From Tritrichomonas musculus (Eukaryota > Parabasalia > Tritrichomonadida > Tritrichomonadidae): a stretch of 64,000 nucleotides of DNA. Within the stretch, counting starts at the first letter, position 1. Each line of letters opens with the position of its first letter. Location: assembly GCA_039105265.1 (NCBI GenBank), contig JAPFFF010000008.1, positions 2,418,001 to 2,482,000 of the forward strand. The letters are read 5' to 3'. The notes under the pieces were generated by a model. It was not told where the DNA came from and searched no databases. It was given only the letters and a program-made list of their open reading frames with translations. This document shows positions 1-13,000 of the stretch, piece after piece. The position numbers were made by a program, and so were the translations under genes.

Positions 1-3000
1 AAATTCATTTCATCCTTAATTAATTCTTCAATAGTTAATTCCAACCATAAAGCACACTGACTGACATTTTCGCCTTTATTTCTCACTTCATCGAGGATAG
101 CTATGGTATCTGTTGTGCCAAAGAATCTCATCTTGTCTTCATTTTTAATCACGGATAAACTACTAAGGAGTCTTGATTCTGCTTGTCTGACTTGTCTGTT
201 GTCATTCTCATCATCACTGTTATTGATAGTGTCAATATCTGCTGCAAGCTTGCGGAGACGATTAATAGTCAGTTGAATGCATGCCAGCTCATCAGTAGAT
301 TTATTGATCCAACGTTTTTTATACCTTTGAGAGTAAATACGGTTTGGGTCAAGATTTAACTTAACAGCAACATGACATCTCATTCGATGTAAAGCTTCTT
401 CAAACGCACCTTCGAAAGCTATCCATTTGGTATCTTCGTCAATATCACCTAGATTATCAGGATTGTATTTTTGTATCAATGGGATAAGTTCACTTTCGAA
501 GAGTTCTGACAGTCCTGATGTGATAAGCTTGCGTTTTTGTCTGTCAAGTTTAGGAAGGTGAGGTGAACCTCTGAGTTTCGATTCATTATACCATCGCATG
601 GCTAACGCGATCATTTTCTGCGTGTTATTCTCATTTAAAATCAAGTCATTAGCCAGAGAGGAAGAGGAGGATTTCTCAACATCATTGGTGAAAAGAACAC
701 CGCGTGTTGAATCAACTATATTTGACTTTGAGCGGTTCGTCCCACCATTCAGTGGAGATCGAGTTCGAAAATAAGAAATAACTGGAGCACGTTTGACTTT
801 AACTGGCTGGCTTGAAAGATTCGTACAACGAGTAGGGTTGTCCTTGTAGCTGGGCAGATCGTAGTTTTTACGTAGCTGCTCGTGATATGTGTCTGGAAAT
901 GTTTTGGTGTCATTATTAGAGTAAAAAGAATCATCATTGTGTTGATTATTTTGTGTGAGATCATTGACGTCTGAGCGTTTATTCATTTTGGTGAGACTAC
1001 AATTAGAGAAGCGATTTATCAATGTTTCTGGTCGATTTCGAAGAGAAGTATTAACTGGAGAAGAACGGTTTGATAGTACATCAAGGGGAGGACTGAGGTC
1101 ATTGATGCAAGTTTGAGATAACGAGTTGCTCGAAGGATTACGAACACTATACGCGCTAGATTTAGGAATAGCATCTATCTTTTCGGTATTCTGAGATAGT
1201 TTGTTATTCTGCTGACAGATAGGAGTGACATCTTCAGTGGAGTTAGCTATTGATTTGAGGCAACTGTTATTCTGAGTTTTAAGAAGATCTTCTGGCATAT
1301 TCTCTTGTAATGAACAAGGAAACAGAGAGCTTTGAAGAGATGAAGCATTGTCAGAGATGTTAATCAAAAGTTTGGAGTGAGAAGGAATTTGAGGAATGTA
1401 ACCTGAGTCTTCTTCCTTGATTGTGTCTTGGGTTGAATTTTGATGGTCAGTAATATGTATATTCTCCTTAAAGTTACTGTTTCTGTTCTTAATTAACTCT
1501 GGTCTAATATGGAATTGCAGGCTTGCTTCTTCATTTGTATCATTATCTGAATCCTCAAATAGATTGCGATAAATCTTATCTTGAGTTTTGAGGAGTTCCT
1601 TAGTACTAATATTATCTCTGAGTTCGTTAACTGCATTCTCAATAAGTTTTCGAGTGTCTGAGATATGTGTATTACTAAGATCGTGTATATTAGACGTAAC
1701 TGTGAGGGAAACCGTGGTTACTTTGTCAATTGAGTCGAGTTGCGTCTTTGAAGGGTGACTATGTGCATAATGATTATTTATAAAGTTAACACTAAGTGGC
1801 AATAAACTGTTACATGTATTACACTTGTAGAAGTTAATAGCTTTTCCTCTGAAGAGATCGATGAGGGCTGGTGACTTGTTGCTAATGAGGAAGTGTGCTT
1901 TGAGGGAACCATAAAATGGACCATATCTAAGGACTGCTTGTCGAAAAGTGACATGGTTTACTTCATTGCTGCGATCCATGTGTGAAGCAAGGCCGTCCTT
2001 GTTTTTGCCAATAAAATTGCATCCAGGAACCCTGCAAATGCAGTTCGTATTCATCATTGTATTAAATGATCCATCAGGTTTAATGATAATACAATTGAAT
2101 GAATCCTCATTGAGCATTAGGCGAACTGCATAAAGAAGTTCATCATAATTTGCAATGTTTTGATCAACATTGATATTGTTATGAGTCCTAAAATGATCAA
2201 AAACCTCAGAGATAGATAAAAATGAGGAATTACAGATAGGACAACAATGAAGGTTGTCCAATGACGGCCATTGTGAAGGATCTATACTTCTAAGTATATC
2301 TGAAACCTCAATTGAAGAGAGATTGTGATTGGTGAGATTTATGCGAGAACAAGTAGGAGCATCTCTTAATCTAGTTAATAGCATTTTGAAATGATCCCCT
2401 TCAAAAGATAACGCTAACTTGAGGAGATCATTAAAAGTCTTTGCGTCACTTTTGCAATTTGAGAGACCTTCTGGGGAAAATAATTCTAGTGTGTTGTTAA
2501 ATAAATCATCTAAAGGATCAGGGCAATGTAGAAAGGAACTGTCGGAAGTGGGAACCACGGCATTAACATTATTATTATCAGGATAATCATTGTGACATTC
2601 ATATTCATTAGAAGGGAAGACCATTGGCGATTCAGTTTTGTCATTGACACCAGAGATATCATTCGACTGAATATCATTCTTATCAACAATATCAACGTCG
2701 TCTATTACATGTTTGTTATAAGGGTTAGGACAACAAGTGTGGTTGATAACTTCTGGAGAATATTGATCATCAAATTTAAATTTGAGAGTAATTGTGGTGA
2801 TTGCGTTCTCTCTATCACCAGTTTTGATTTTGTGAGCTTGAGCAATGTGGTCTTTGATATTCATAGAGTTGGATGTAATATAGTCACAAAGGCTACAAGC
2901 CCACATTTCACCTTCTCCTAAGAATTCACCGATTGTGGGAACGCGGTTTAAATCAATAATCCATGATTTGAGAGTTCCCCAAAATCTTCCCAAGTTTTCG

Positions 3001-5303
3001 ATACGTTTAAGGAAAGCACCGTGTCCCTTTCTGTGTGTACGAATATTGCAGTCTCTTTCTGTCGCATATCCGCAGCCAGGTTTGTGGCAGTAAAGCATCT
3101 GTTTCTCTGGTAATCTGACATTTCCATTCTCCAAGTCATATATGGTTATAATATCACGGTGTGCCAGGTATGCGACAGTGTTTATCAACTCATCCCTGCA
3201 TCTGGCCACCGGAACCTTGCGAGCACTTGAGTAATGAACTCTGACTTGACCTTCTGTTTTGCCCACATATGAACATTCATCGACAAAGCAAGAATTGATA
3301 GTGAACTTCGGCCAAACAGTACTACTCTCAATAAGGTCGAATATTGACGATTCCATTGAGATCGGTGAGTCTAAATGAGGAAGGTGGCAGATCTTAAGTT
3401 CATCTAGCATATGTTTCGTATCATCATCGTCAATGCACTTTAAGCAATTAATGAGATTATGTAAAAAATTATTTTGAGTATTTTGTAGCGGGAGAGATGA
3501 GTTGAGATTAGAAGAGTAATTCAAATCTATTCTGTTATTATTAAAGGTTAAGTTCTCATTTGAGGAAGAGGCAAGACTACATTGATGGTTTTCCAGGAGA
3601 TCATGAGTGACTCCATGCTGTGGATAAGAGGGATTATCAATTAGAGCGGGAATATCAGAGAAAGGAACGTTCCAAGTATTATAGATGGAGGAAGGATAGT
3701 GTAAAGTCGAGGAAGAAAAACTGGAGTCAGTATCTTCTTCTGAGGAAGGAAGTTGAAATGTTTCAATATCATCCATTGGAGGTAAAGCCTGTTGGCTATT
3801 TGTAGATATTTGTTTCGGCTGATTGGAAAGAGGTGATTCTTCATCATCTGAAAAGTAATCAGGGAAGAGTTCCAAAAATTTGTTCCGAATTTCATCTGGT
3901 GAGTGGTTCGTAAATTGATGAGCAATGAAATCCCAATTAGATCCGTGAGATTTGAAAAGAGCAATTAAATGTTCAATATCCGTTTCATTCCATTTATTCA
4001 TATCCTGAACAATTAGTGAGTGGTTTGGATAAGATAGCTTTAATGCTGGAGATTCGTCTGAAGAATCATTGGCCTTGGCGCTCTGATCTGGTAAGAAATC
4101 ACAATTATATGATCTATCAAGTGAGCTACCAGTTGAGGTTGACATATTAGAATCTTGAAAATTAACAATAGCAGATGAGGAGACAGATGAGAGATTATTA
4201 ACCTGGTTCAAAGGAAAGTCCTCATAAGGAGGCTGTTGATGTTTGTTAAATGAATGGATTGACAAATCTTCAGAATTAAATTGTTGATAATATACTGGTT
4301 CAACTTTTGGCTGATCTTCCTCATGAAGAGTCTGGATAAAATTAGTCTGATTATTACAATGATGATTATTGATAATTGTTTTAGTTTGAGTCTCAGGAGC
4401 TTCGTAGTCTGAACAGATGCTTTGACATCTCGAACGTATATTTGCAGGTGTGTGATTAGGAAACCATTTATATATTGCCTTCCATTGAGGACCAATAGAG
4501 CTGAATAGTTTGAGAAGGATTACATCATCATCAATCGTCCATTTTGGAGATAGAATTATATCAGACAGATAGTTGAAGTATCTGTCACGACACGATCTGG
4601 GAGACTTATTTATGTGTTTTCCAATTTCTGACCAGTCAGGAATCACATCTGAAAGAACTTTTTCTTTGATGTATTTATCATCTGATTCTGAAAATTTAGA
4701 ATTGCGAAAACGAGAGGGAATAAGTTTAGATTTTCCTTGCTGATATGATTGATCATTGTTTGAATCAATATTATTATTATGATTTGGAAATATTTGAACT
4801 TCTTTTGCAGTTTCATTAGACTGCTGTAAAACATCGAACGAAGGATTAATATCAGCATATTCGAATTCTGTGGGTTTATAATTATTTTCATCAATAGAGT
4901 TAAAAGAGTCAACACTATCAGAACGATTAAAGGTTTGACAAATTTCCTCATCTTCATTAGAAATTTGTGAATAAGGATCTATAATTAATCCTTTATCAAT
5001 CTTCTCTTTAAATGTTAAGTTTTGTCCTTCTAGTTTGCTTAATGATAAAATCTGGTAATTTGTATAAATGATTTCTTTACTTCGAGGATCAAAAGTAACA
5101 TAAGTTCGTTTTGTATTGATTGTTGGGTCAGAATGTTTAAGATATGATGTCTTTTTGGAGTAATTTGAAGAATCAAATATATCATTTTGATTATCTTTAG
5201 TATTACAAGACGGTGAGGGTAAATGATCTTTAGATGATTCATGCTGATGGTTTATATTAGGTTTCTGGCTTTGTTTATTTGAAGATTGATCGTGAATGGA
5301 TAA
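1..5303 (-). CDS. Retrotransposon ORF2, N-terminal part (partial at window edge)
   Basis: This open frame is equivalent to 10095-15397 of the inner copy and runs off the left edge. It covers the region after the in-frame UAG (5304-5306), the Myb/SANT-like segments, both C2H2 zinc-finger modules and the linker, up to just before the reverse transcriptase. As in the inner copy there is no in-frame AUG between the UAG and the Myb segments. The first in-frame AUG lies around 4145. The sequence is almost identical to the inner copy, so no disabling change was seen in this part. Whether the missing 3' part is intact cannot be judged. Confidence 0.85.
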
Positions 5304-6773
5304 CTAATGAATAGGATTAATTGAATGAGGATGAGTTGGTAGATTTTGGATTGAATAATTATTGGATAAATGATCTTGATTTGATTGCTCGTGGCTAGAT
5401 TGATCAGAATTTGATTGATCTTGACCTGGAAGGTCAAGGCATGAACGATTAACACTAATTGGAAGATTGGTGATTGATTGATCAAAATCTGATTGATTAC
5501 CAGATGTTTGATCAGGAATTCGTTGCTTTTGGGTCATTTGATTATCAATTGAATGTTCAATGCTTGGATGATCAAGAATAGATTGTTCTTGAATCGATTG
5601 ATTATGATTGGATAGGTTGTTATCTGCTTGACCAAGAGATAATCTCGTCTTAATTGATTGATTATCAATTGGTTGCTTAAGAATTGATTTATTGTTATTT
5701 GTTCGATCAATCGTTTGTTGTAATTGTATCAATTGATTACTAAACGATTGCTCATGATTTAAGTGATTAGGGTTTGGAACATTATTTGTTAGTTGAACGG
5801 GAAATTGTTGTTTTTGAATTAGTTGATTATCATTACGTTGAATGAGAATTGATTGATTTTGATTTGATTGATTATGAATCATTTGATAATCAACTGTTCG
5901 CTCAAGACTTTGACGTATTGAGGATGATTGATAACTGAATGATTGATCAAGGTTTTGTTGATTGAGATTAGATTTTTCTAGAATTGACTGAATTGGGATT
6001 GATTGATTATTAGTTGATTGAATCTGAGTTTGTTGTGTTTGGATCATTTGATTGTCAGCTGGTTGAATGAAGATTGATTGATTTAGATTTAGATAATTAA
6101 GACTTGATTGATTATTACTTAATTGAACTGGAGTAGGTTGCATTTGAGAATGATGTGAATGCTGCGACGATTGCGATTGCTGCGAAAGTTGTATAGATCG
6201 AGATTGTTGTGAATGTTGAATTGAATACTCACAGTCTTCAAAAGAGGTTATATCATTGAAAAAGTCATTACTTAAGAACGAATTAGTTGTTTTGTAATTG
6301 AAATCCTCATCATCATCACTTATCTAAGAAGAATCAGGGTCTGAAATTTCGTTAGAAATAAGAACATCAGGATCGTCAACAATTTTAAGTTTAATTTTGT
6401 CATTAAATGAAAGGTCTTGGGACTCTAATTTCTTGAACGAAAGATTAAAATATGTATGATAAGAAATAGTATTATGTTTTGGGTCAAACGTAGTATAATA
6501 TTGTTTTTTGCATAAATATTGATCAGAATTATTTGATAAATTGTTAAAAATTTGGAAATTTGTAGGGGAAAATATATCGTTATAATTTGAATTTTCAAAA
6601 GTATGGATATCATTGAGATTGTTATAAGGTAAAGAATGAGATATTTGTGGTGAGGTTGAAAAATTTGAGGTTTGGTCGGAGATATTTTGAAGATTAGAAA
6701 TAAAATTTTGGTGAAAGTTAGAAAAATTAGCATGGATAGAATCCTTGTCGGGAGCTGAATACGAATATGCCAT
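5304..6773 (-). pseudogene. Retrotransposon ORF1, Q/N-rich, broken by a nonsense codon
   Basis: This is the counterpart of the intact 489-codon ORF1 at 15398-16867 and starts with the same ATG (6773). A single base change turns a serine TCG codon (16418-16420 in the inner copy) into TAG at 6324-6326, cutting the product at 149 residues. The rest of the frame stays open to the shared terminal UAG at 5304-5306. Several other substitutions, for example Asn to Ile near residue 13 and Asn to Tyr in the Q/N repeat, fall in the same diverged stretch. The break fits an older, decaying copy. Confidence 0.88.
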
Positions 6774-6814
6774 TTAAATATGAAAAGGTAAAGGAGAAAA
6801 AATAAAAAAAAATC

Positions 6815-6829
6815 TGCTTTGGGCGTGAC
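6815..6829 (-). repeat. Duplicated tRNA-Met 3' end between element copies (target-site duplication)
   Basis: Read on the minus strand these bases are GTCACGCCCAAAGCA, identical to the last 15 bases of the tRNA-Met gene (3' T-stem, acceptor strand and discriminator A). They lie exactly between the 3' end of the inner element and the 5' end of the outer element. This is what a target-site duplication would leave if the element inserts at the tRNA 3' end and a second copy later used the same site. Confidence 0.9.
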
Positions 6830-7039
6830 AAAATGTTTAATAATAAAGCATAAGAGTAATAGATATTTAGGAGACTAATACAGTCAAAATATAAAGAACG
6901 TTACTTAAAAAAAGAAAAAAAAAAGGTCGGAAACAGAATTCTAAAGGAAAACATCAAAATTGAATGTGTTTCTCAAAATTGAATGCAAGGACATCAAGAT
7001 TGAGAGAGGGCAGAAGGTGAACTCCTTGATTCATTTTCA
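6830..7039 (-). other. Retrotransposon 3' UTR
   Basis: This is 210 nt between the ORF2 stop and the 15-bp tRNA-derived duplication. It is A/T-rich on the coding strand with a pyrimidine run, and short direct repeats containing CAATTTTGA/CAATCTTGA lie near its start. In this element class the 3' UTR RNA is normally what the reverse transcriptase recognises to begin target-primed reverse transcription. The terminal TTTATTATTAAACATTTT resembles TTTACTTAATAAACAATT at the end of the tRNA-Ala-linked relic (up to 33874). There is no poly(A) tail at the junction. Confidence 0.75.
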
Positions 7040-10000
7040 TTAAGGAGATTGAATAGCAGAATTATCAAGGTTGTAACCAATGCTCGTTTCTGAACCATAC
7101 TCTGAAAGGTCAGAAAAATCCTTGTCACTGAGATAGTCATTTTCACTTAACATGTCATCATCTGAAGAACTCTTAAAGAAGTATTCAGAAGAGTTGAGAG
7201 TTCTACCATTAATTGAGACTTGAATACTAGAGGGGATAATATTAGAGGTATCAAGTGAAACAGGTTTATTGTTAAATCTATGTGTGACCTCCGATGAAAC
7301 ACCATTATTATCCTCTAATGCTTTGATTTCAACCAAGCTAGGACCACTCATGTTCTGTGTAATAGAGAGTGCTGGATTTGAATTGGCCTTTGTATTATGG
7401 TTCCATACATCCAAAGAACCAATGATAGCATTGATTGCCAATCGTTTAATGATCGTCTTACACTTTTTGCGATCAATGAAAATTCTATTGATGTCTTTAA
7501 TAGATTCTTGATAAACCGCACCAACAGACGAAACAATAACCGCTCCATAAACCACATTAATACCTTGATTACGAACGAAGGTAATCAGACTGCTATACTT
7601 ATTCATTTTGTGGTTGTAAGCAGTCTCCAGAGTGTCGGCATTCCATTGCTTTGACGCATAAGGAATGCTAATTTCAATAATGATGCATTTGGAGCGGTTT
7701 TTGATCCACGCTATAATGTCAGGACGTAAGCGTGCGAGCTCCTCAGGAATGCCAGGCAAATGTATTGAGTTGTCAGTATAAATCTCTTCGACGTCAGGAA
7801 GCTCTTTAACATGTTGGACGATGATGCTTTGAATTCTGTTGTGGCGACCAGTGTATTCAGGGTATTTGCAAATGCAACCATTAAGGATGTGGGATAAACT
7901 CTGGATGCAACTCTTGCCGTGCTTGAGACAATTTGGGCAAGGCGTATGTTCTTTTCCATTAATCAATTCATCAAATTCAGGTGTACCTAAATTATTAGTT
8001 CTTGCTTTGATCGCAAATTTAACGATTGTATCATTCATAGGATATTGTTGCTTAATGAGGAATTCGGATGAAAGGGGATTATCCTTTAGAGAGTAGAACG
8101 CATGGAGGTGCATTGATGGAGAAGTAATGGCAGCATTCCATCTCGAGCGTCTTTGATTGGTGAGGAAAAGAGAAATATTTTTTGACGATTGAAATATCAC
8201 ATCTTTATTTGTTTCAGTATCTATCAACTTGAATGCATTTAATTCTGAATTATCCAGAGTGCTGTTAATAAATTCATCATCATCATTACACTCATTGGTT
8301 AACTCCAGGTTTAATGTTTTGAGAGATTTTCTTGCGCGTTGCACGATGGAGTTAGTGCCCTTCCGTTCTGTGGTGGTGAGTGAACTGCTCCAATTAAAGA
8401 AAGAATGTTTTTCATCATTACTAGCTACGGGAATATTTCTTTTAATTCGCTCATTGTTGATTGCTGAATAAATTAGTAACCTTATATTTGGATCACTATT
8501 CGTGATCATTCTAATCAGTGCCTTCACTCTACCGACATCTGCTTTTTCCCGAAGTGATGGAATGGAAAGACCACCATCTTTCCAGCTCGCATGTTTTACA
8601 GCTCTAGGAATATTTGCACCAATTATCTTATTAATCTGAGAAGAGATGAATTGGTCTAGTTTATTAACATGGGCTAATTTCATCTGACCGTTTTCTAAGA
8701 TGAAATCGAGAGATGGAATAATAAATGTTTTAATGGCATGTATTTTCTGAACAATCATCAGGTCCGACTGAATGATTTTTTCAATTTTATTCTTGGCCTT
8801 CACGAAGTACTCTGCCGAAGTTTTGATTTTAGCACATTTTCTGGCTGAGATTGGAGTACCAAGATATCTTATCGACTCCTCCAATCCGACGAATGGAATT
8901 TCTTCCCCACAGATGTTGAACCCACTGAATAATCCTCGTCTGGAGTTGAAAATCCATTCATATCCGAACGAGCATGATTTTGTTGGAGCTAATGTCATCT
9001 TTGTGAAGTCACAAAAACGGTTACACGTTTCAAGCATTCGTTCCATGCCATTTCTGGAGTTTGCTATCAAAAGAATGTCATCTGCATAAGCCATGATTGA
9101 GAATCTCGCTCTTTCACCATTCATTGAAACTGTGCATCCATCTTCAGCATTGATTGAATTAATAGCCTTAAATAGCGGCTCTAAGCATAGATTGAAAAGA
9201 AGAGGGGACACTGGACAGCCTTGTTTAGTTCCACGATTAATACAAATGTCGCGAGAGGTGAACTTACTCGTCATAATATTCGTTGTGGAACCAGTGTAAA
9301 CATTATCAATAAGATGAACGAACTGTTTGGGAAATCCCTTCTTTTTTAGACAATCAATGATCAGTGCATGAGGCACCGAGCCGAATGCATTCTTAAAATC
9401 TAATGCTGTGATGAAAACGCTTTTATGTGAACGCATTGCATCATAAAAAATCTCTGAGATAATTGCCGAGTTATCACTGCATCCATTAATTCCTTCCATA
9501 AATCCTTTTTGTTGGGGTGAGAATATGTGATTTCTGATGTTGAAGGAGTTTATTGCTCTCGCCCAAACACAACTCACAATTCTGTATAACGCATTGGAAA
9601 CCGAAATCGGTCGCCAATTCTCAGGAAGAGATGGATCACCTTTTTTATAGATTAGTCTCATGATTGAGCATTTCCAACTCTGAGGCACTCTAGCTCTTGA
9701 ATTAGTGATTTGAATGATCAACCTAATGAATTCTGCGGCTTTTGTTTTAGCTAATTTATAAATTGAATAGTCAAGTGCATCTGGTCCAGCCGCAGATTCA
9801 TATTTCCTTGATTCAATGACATTTTCGATGAGATCTCTGTTTTCAATGTAATTAATAAATTCATTTTTATCTTCTTCAGAAAAACAGCTGCTAAGGGCGA
9901 ACAATCCATTTTCATCATCTGGAATGAATTCATCCTCTTCTTTGTAAAATGATTTGGAGAAGAAGTCATACAGCAATTCTTCATTAATACTGCATTCAGG

Positions 10001-13000
10001 ATTCGCTTTGCTGAGGATGTAATTATTAAGTGTCTTTTTCGGGTTTTCAGAGTATGCTTCCCGAATTCTCTCAGCGTGCAGGCTTGCATTTTTTAAATTC
10101 ATTTCATCCTTAATTAATTCTTCAATAGTTAATTCCAACCATAAAGCACACTGACTGACATTTTCGCCTTTATTTCTCACTTCATCGAGGATAGCTATGG
10201 TATCTGTTGTGCCAAAGAATCTCATCTTGTCTTCATTTTTAATCACGGATAAACTACTAAGGAGTCTTGATTCTGCTTGTCTGACTTGTCTGTTGTCATT
10301 CTCATCATCACTGTTATTGATAGTGTCAATATCTGCTGCAAGCTTGCGGAGACGATTAATAGTCAGTTGAATGCATGCCAGCTCATCAGTAGATTTATTG
10401 ATCCAACGTTTTTTATACCTTTGAGAGTAAATACGGTTTGGGTCAAGATTTAACTTAACAGCAACATGACATCTCATTCGATGTAAAGCTTCTTCAAACG
10501 CACCTTCGAAAGCTATCCATTTGGTATCTTCGTCAATATCACCTAGATTATCAGGATTGTATTTTTGTATCAATGGGATAAGTTCACTTTCGAAGAGTTC
10601 TGACAGTCCTGATGTGATAAGCTTGCGTTTTTGTCTGTCAAGTTTAGGAAGGTGAGGTGAACCTCTGAGTTTCGATTCATTATACCATCGCATGGCTAAC
10701 GCGATCATTTTCTGCGTGTTATTCTCATTTAAAATCAAGTCATTAGCCAGAGAGGAAGAGGAGGATTTCTCAACATCATTGGTGAAAAGAACACCGCGTG
10801 TTGAATCAACTATATTTGACTTTGAGCGGTTCGTCCCACCATTCAGTGGAGATCGAGTTCGAAAATAAGAAATAACTGGAGCACGTTTGACTTTAACTGG
10901 CTGGCTTGAAAGATTCGTACAACGAGTAGGGTTGTCCTTGTAGCTGGGCAGATCGTAGTTTTTACGTAGCTGCTCGTGATATGTGTCTGGAAATGTTTTG
11001 GTGTCATTATTAGAGTAAAAAGAATCATCATTGTGTTGATTATTTTGTGTGAGATCATTGACGTCTGAGCGTTTATTCATTTTGGTGAGACTACAATTAG
11101 AGAAGCGATTTATCAATGTTTCTGGTCGATTTCGAAGAGAAGTATTAACTGGAGAAGAACGGTTTGATAGTACATCAAGGGGAGGACTGAGGTCATTGAT
11201 GCAAGTTTGAGATAACGAGTTGCTCGAAGGATTACGAACACTATACGCGCTAGATTTAGGAATAGCATCTATCTTTTCGGTATTCTGAGATAGTTTGTTA
11301 TTCTGCTGACAGATAGGAGTGACATCTTCAGTGGAGTTAGCTATTGATTTGAGGCAACTGTTATTCTGAGTTTTAAGAAGATCTTCTGGCATATTCTCTT
11401 GTAATGAACAAGGAAACAGAGAGCTTTGAAGAGATGAAGCATTGTCAGAGATGTTAATCAAAAGTTTGGAGTGAGAAGGAATTTGAGGAATGTAACCTGA
11501 GTCTTCTTCCTTGATTGTGTCTTGGGTTGAATTTTGATGGTCAGTAATATGTATATTCTCCTTAAAGTTACTGTTTCTGTTCTTAATTAACTCTGGTCTA
11601 ATATGGAATTGCAGGCTTGCTTCTTCATTTGTATCATTATCTGAATCCTCAAATAGATTGCGATAAATCTTATCTTGAGTTTTGAGGAGTTCCTTAGTAC
11701 TAATATTATCTCTGAGTTCGTTAACTGCATTCTCAATAAGTTTTCGAGTGTCTGAGATATGTGTATTACTAAGATCGTGTATATTAGACGTAACTGTGAG
11801 GGAAACCGTGGTTACTTTGTCAATTGAGTCGAGTTGCGTCTTTGAAGGGTGACTATGTGCATAATGATTATTTATAAAGTTAACACTAAGTGGCAATAAA
11901 CTGTTACATGTATTACACTTGTAGAAGTTAATAGCTTTTCCTCTGAAGAGATCGATGAGGGCTGGTGACTTGTTGCTAATGAGGAAGTGTGCTTTGAGGG
12001 AACCATAAAATGGACCATATCTAAGGACTGCTTGTCGAAAAGTGACATGGTTTACTTCATTGCTGCGATCCATGTGTGAAGCAAGGCCGTCCTTGTTTTT
12101 GCCAATAAAATTGCATCCAGGAACCCTGCAAATGCAGTTCGTATTCATCATTGTATTAAATGATCCATCAGGTTTAATGATAATACAATTGAATGAATCC
12201 TCATTGAGCATTAGGCGAACTGCATAAAGAAGTTCATCATAATTTGCAATGTTTTGATCAACATTGATATTGTTATGAGTCCTAAAATGATCAAAAACCT
12301 CAGAGATAGATAAAAATGAGGAATTACAGATAGGACAACAATGAAGGTTGTCCAATGACGGCCATTGTGAAGGATCTATACTTCTAAGTATATCTGAAAC
12401 CTCAATTGAAGAGAGATTGTGATTGGTGAGATTTATGCGAGAACAAGTAGGAGCATCTCTTAATCTAGTTAATAGCATTTTGAAATGATCCCCTTCAAAA
12501 GATAACGCTAACTTGAGGAGATCATTAAAAGTCTTTGCGTCACTTTTGCAATTTGAGAGACCTTCTGGGGAAAATAATTCTAGTGTGTTGTTAAATAAAT
12601 CATCTAAAGGATCAGGGCAATGTAGAAAGGAACTGTCGGAAGTGGGAACCACGGCATTAACATTATTATTATCAGGATAATCATTGTGACATTCATATTC
12701 ATTAGAAGGGAAGACCATTGGCGATTCAGTTTTGTCATTGACACCAGAGATATCATTCGACTGAATATCATTCTTATCAACAATATCAACGTCGTCTATT
12801 ACATGTTTGTTATAAGGGTTAGGACAACAAGTGTGGTTGATAACTTCTGGAGAATATTGATCATCAAATTTAAATTTGAGAGTAATTGTGGTGATTGCGT
12901 TCTCTCTATCACCAGTTTTGATTTTGTGAGCTTGAGCAATGTGGTCTTTGATATTCATAGAGTTGGATGTAATATAGTCACAAAGGCTACAAGCCCACAT

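Larger units (their letters stand above)
1..6815 (-). mobile_element. REL-endonuclease non-LTR retrotransposon, outer copy (3' end outside window)
   Basis: This is the 5' two-thirds of a second copy of the element at 6830-16909, in the same orientation. Base n here matches base n+10094 of the inner copy. Its 5' end (6815, right side) abuts a 15-bp copy of the tRNA-Met 3' end (6815-6829, sharing one base), followed by the 3' end of the inner copy. By eye, bases 1 to about 5547 differ from the inner copy at only one position (near 4887), whereas about 5548-6815 carries roughly 15 differences, including a nonsense change. The layout implies this copy inserted first and was displaced from the tRNA by the later insertion of the inner copy. 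The 3' part, including the RT and endonuclease, is off the left edge. Confidence 0.93.

Noticed and set aside
749-964. Short open frames on either strand inside the retrotransposon copies
   Set aside because: They overlap the giant ORF in other frames and recur at identical offsets in both copies, as overlaps of a real gene do.
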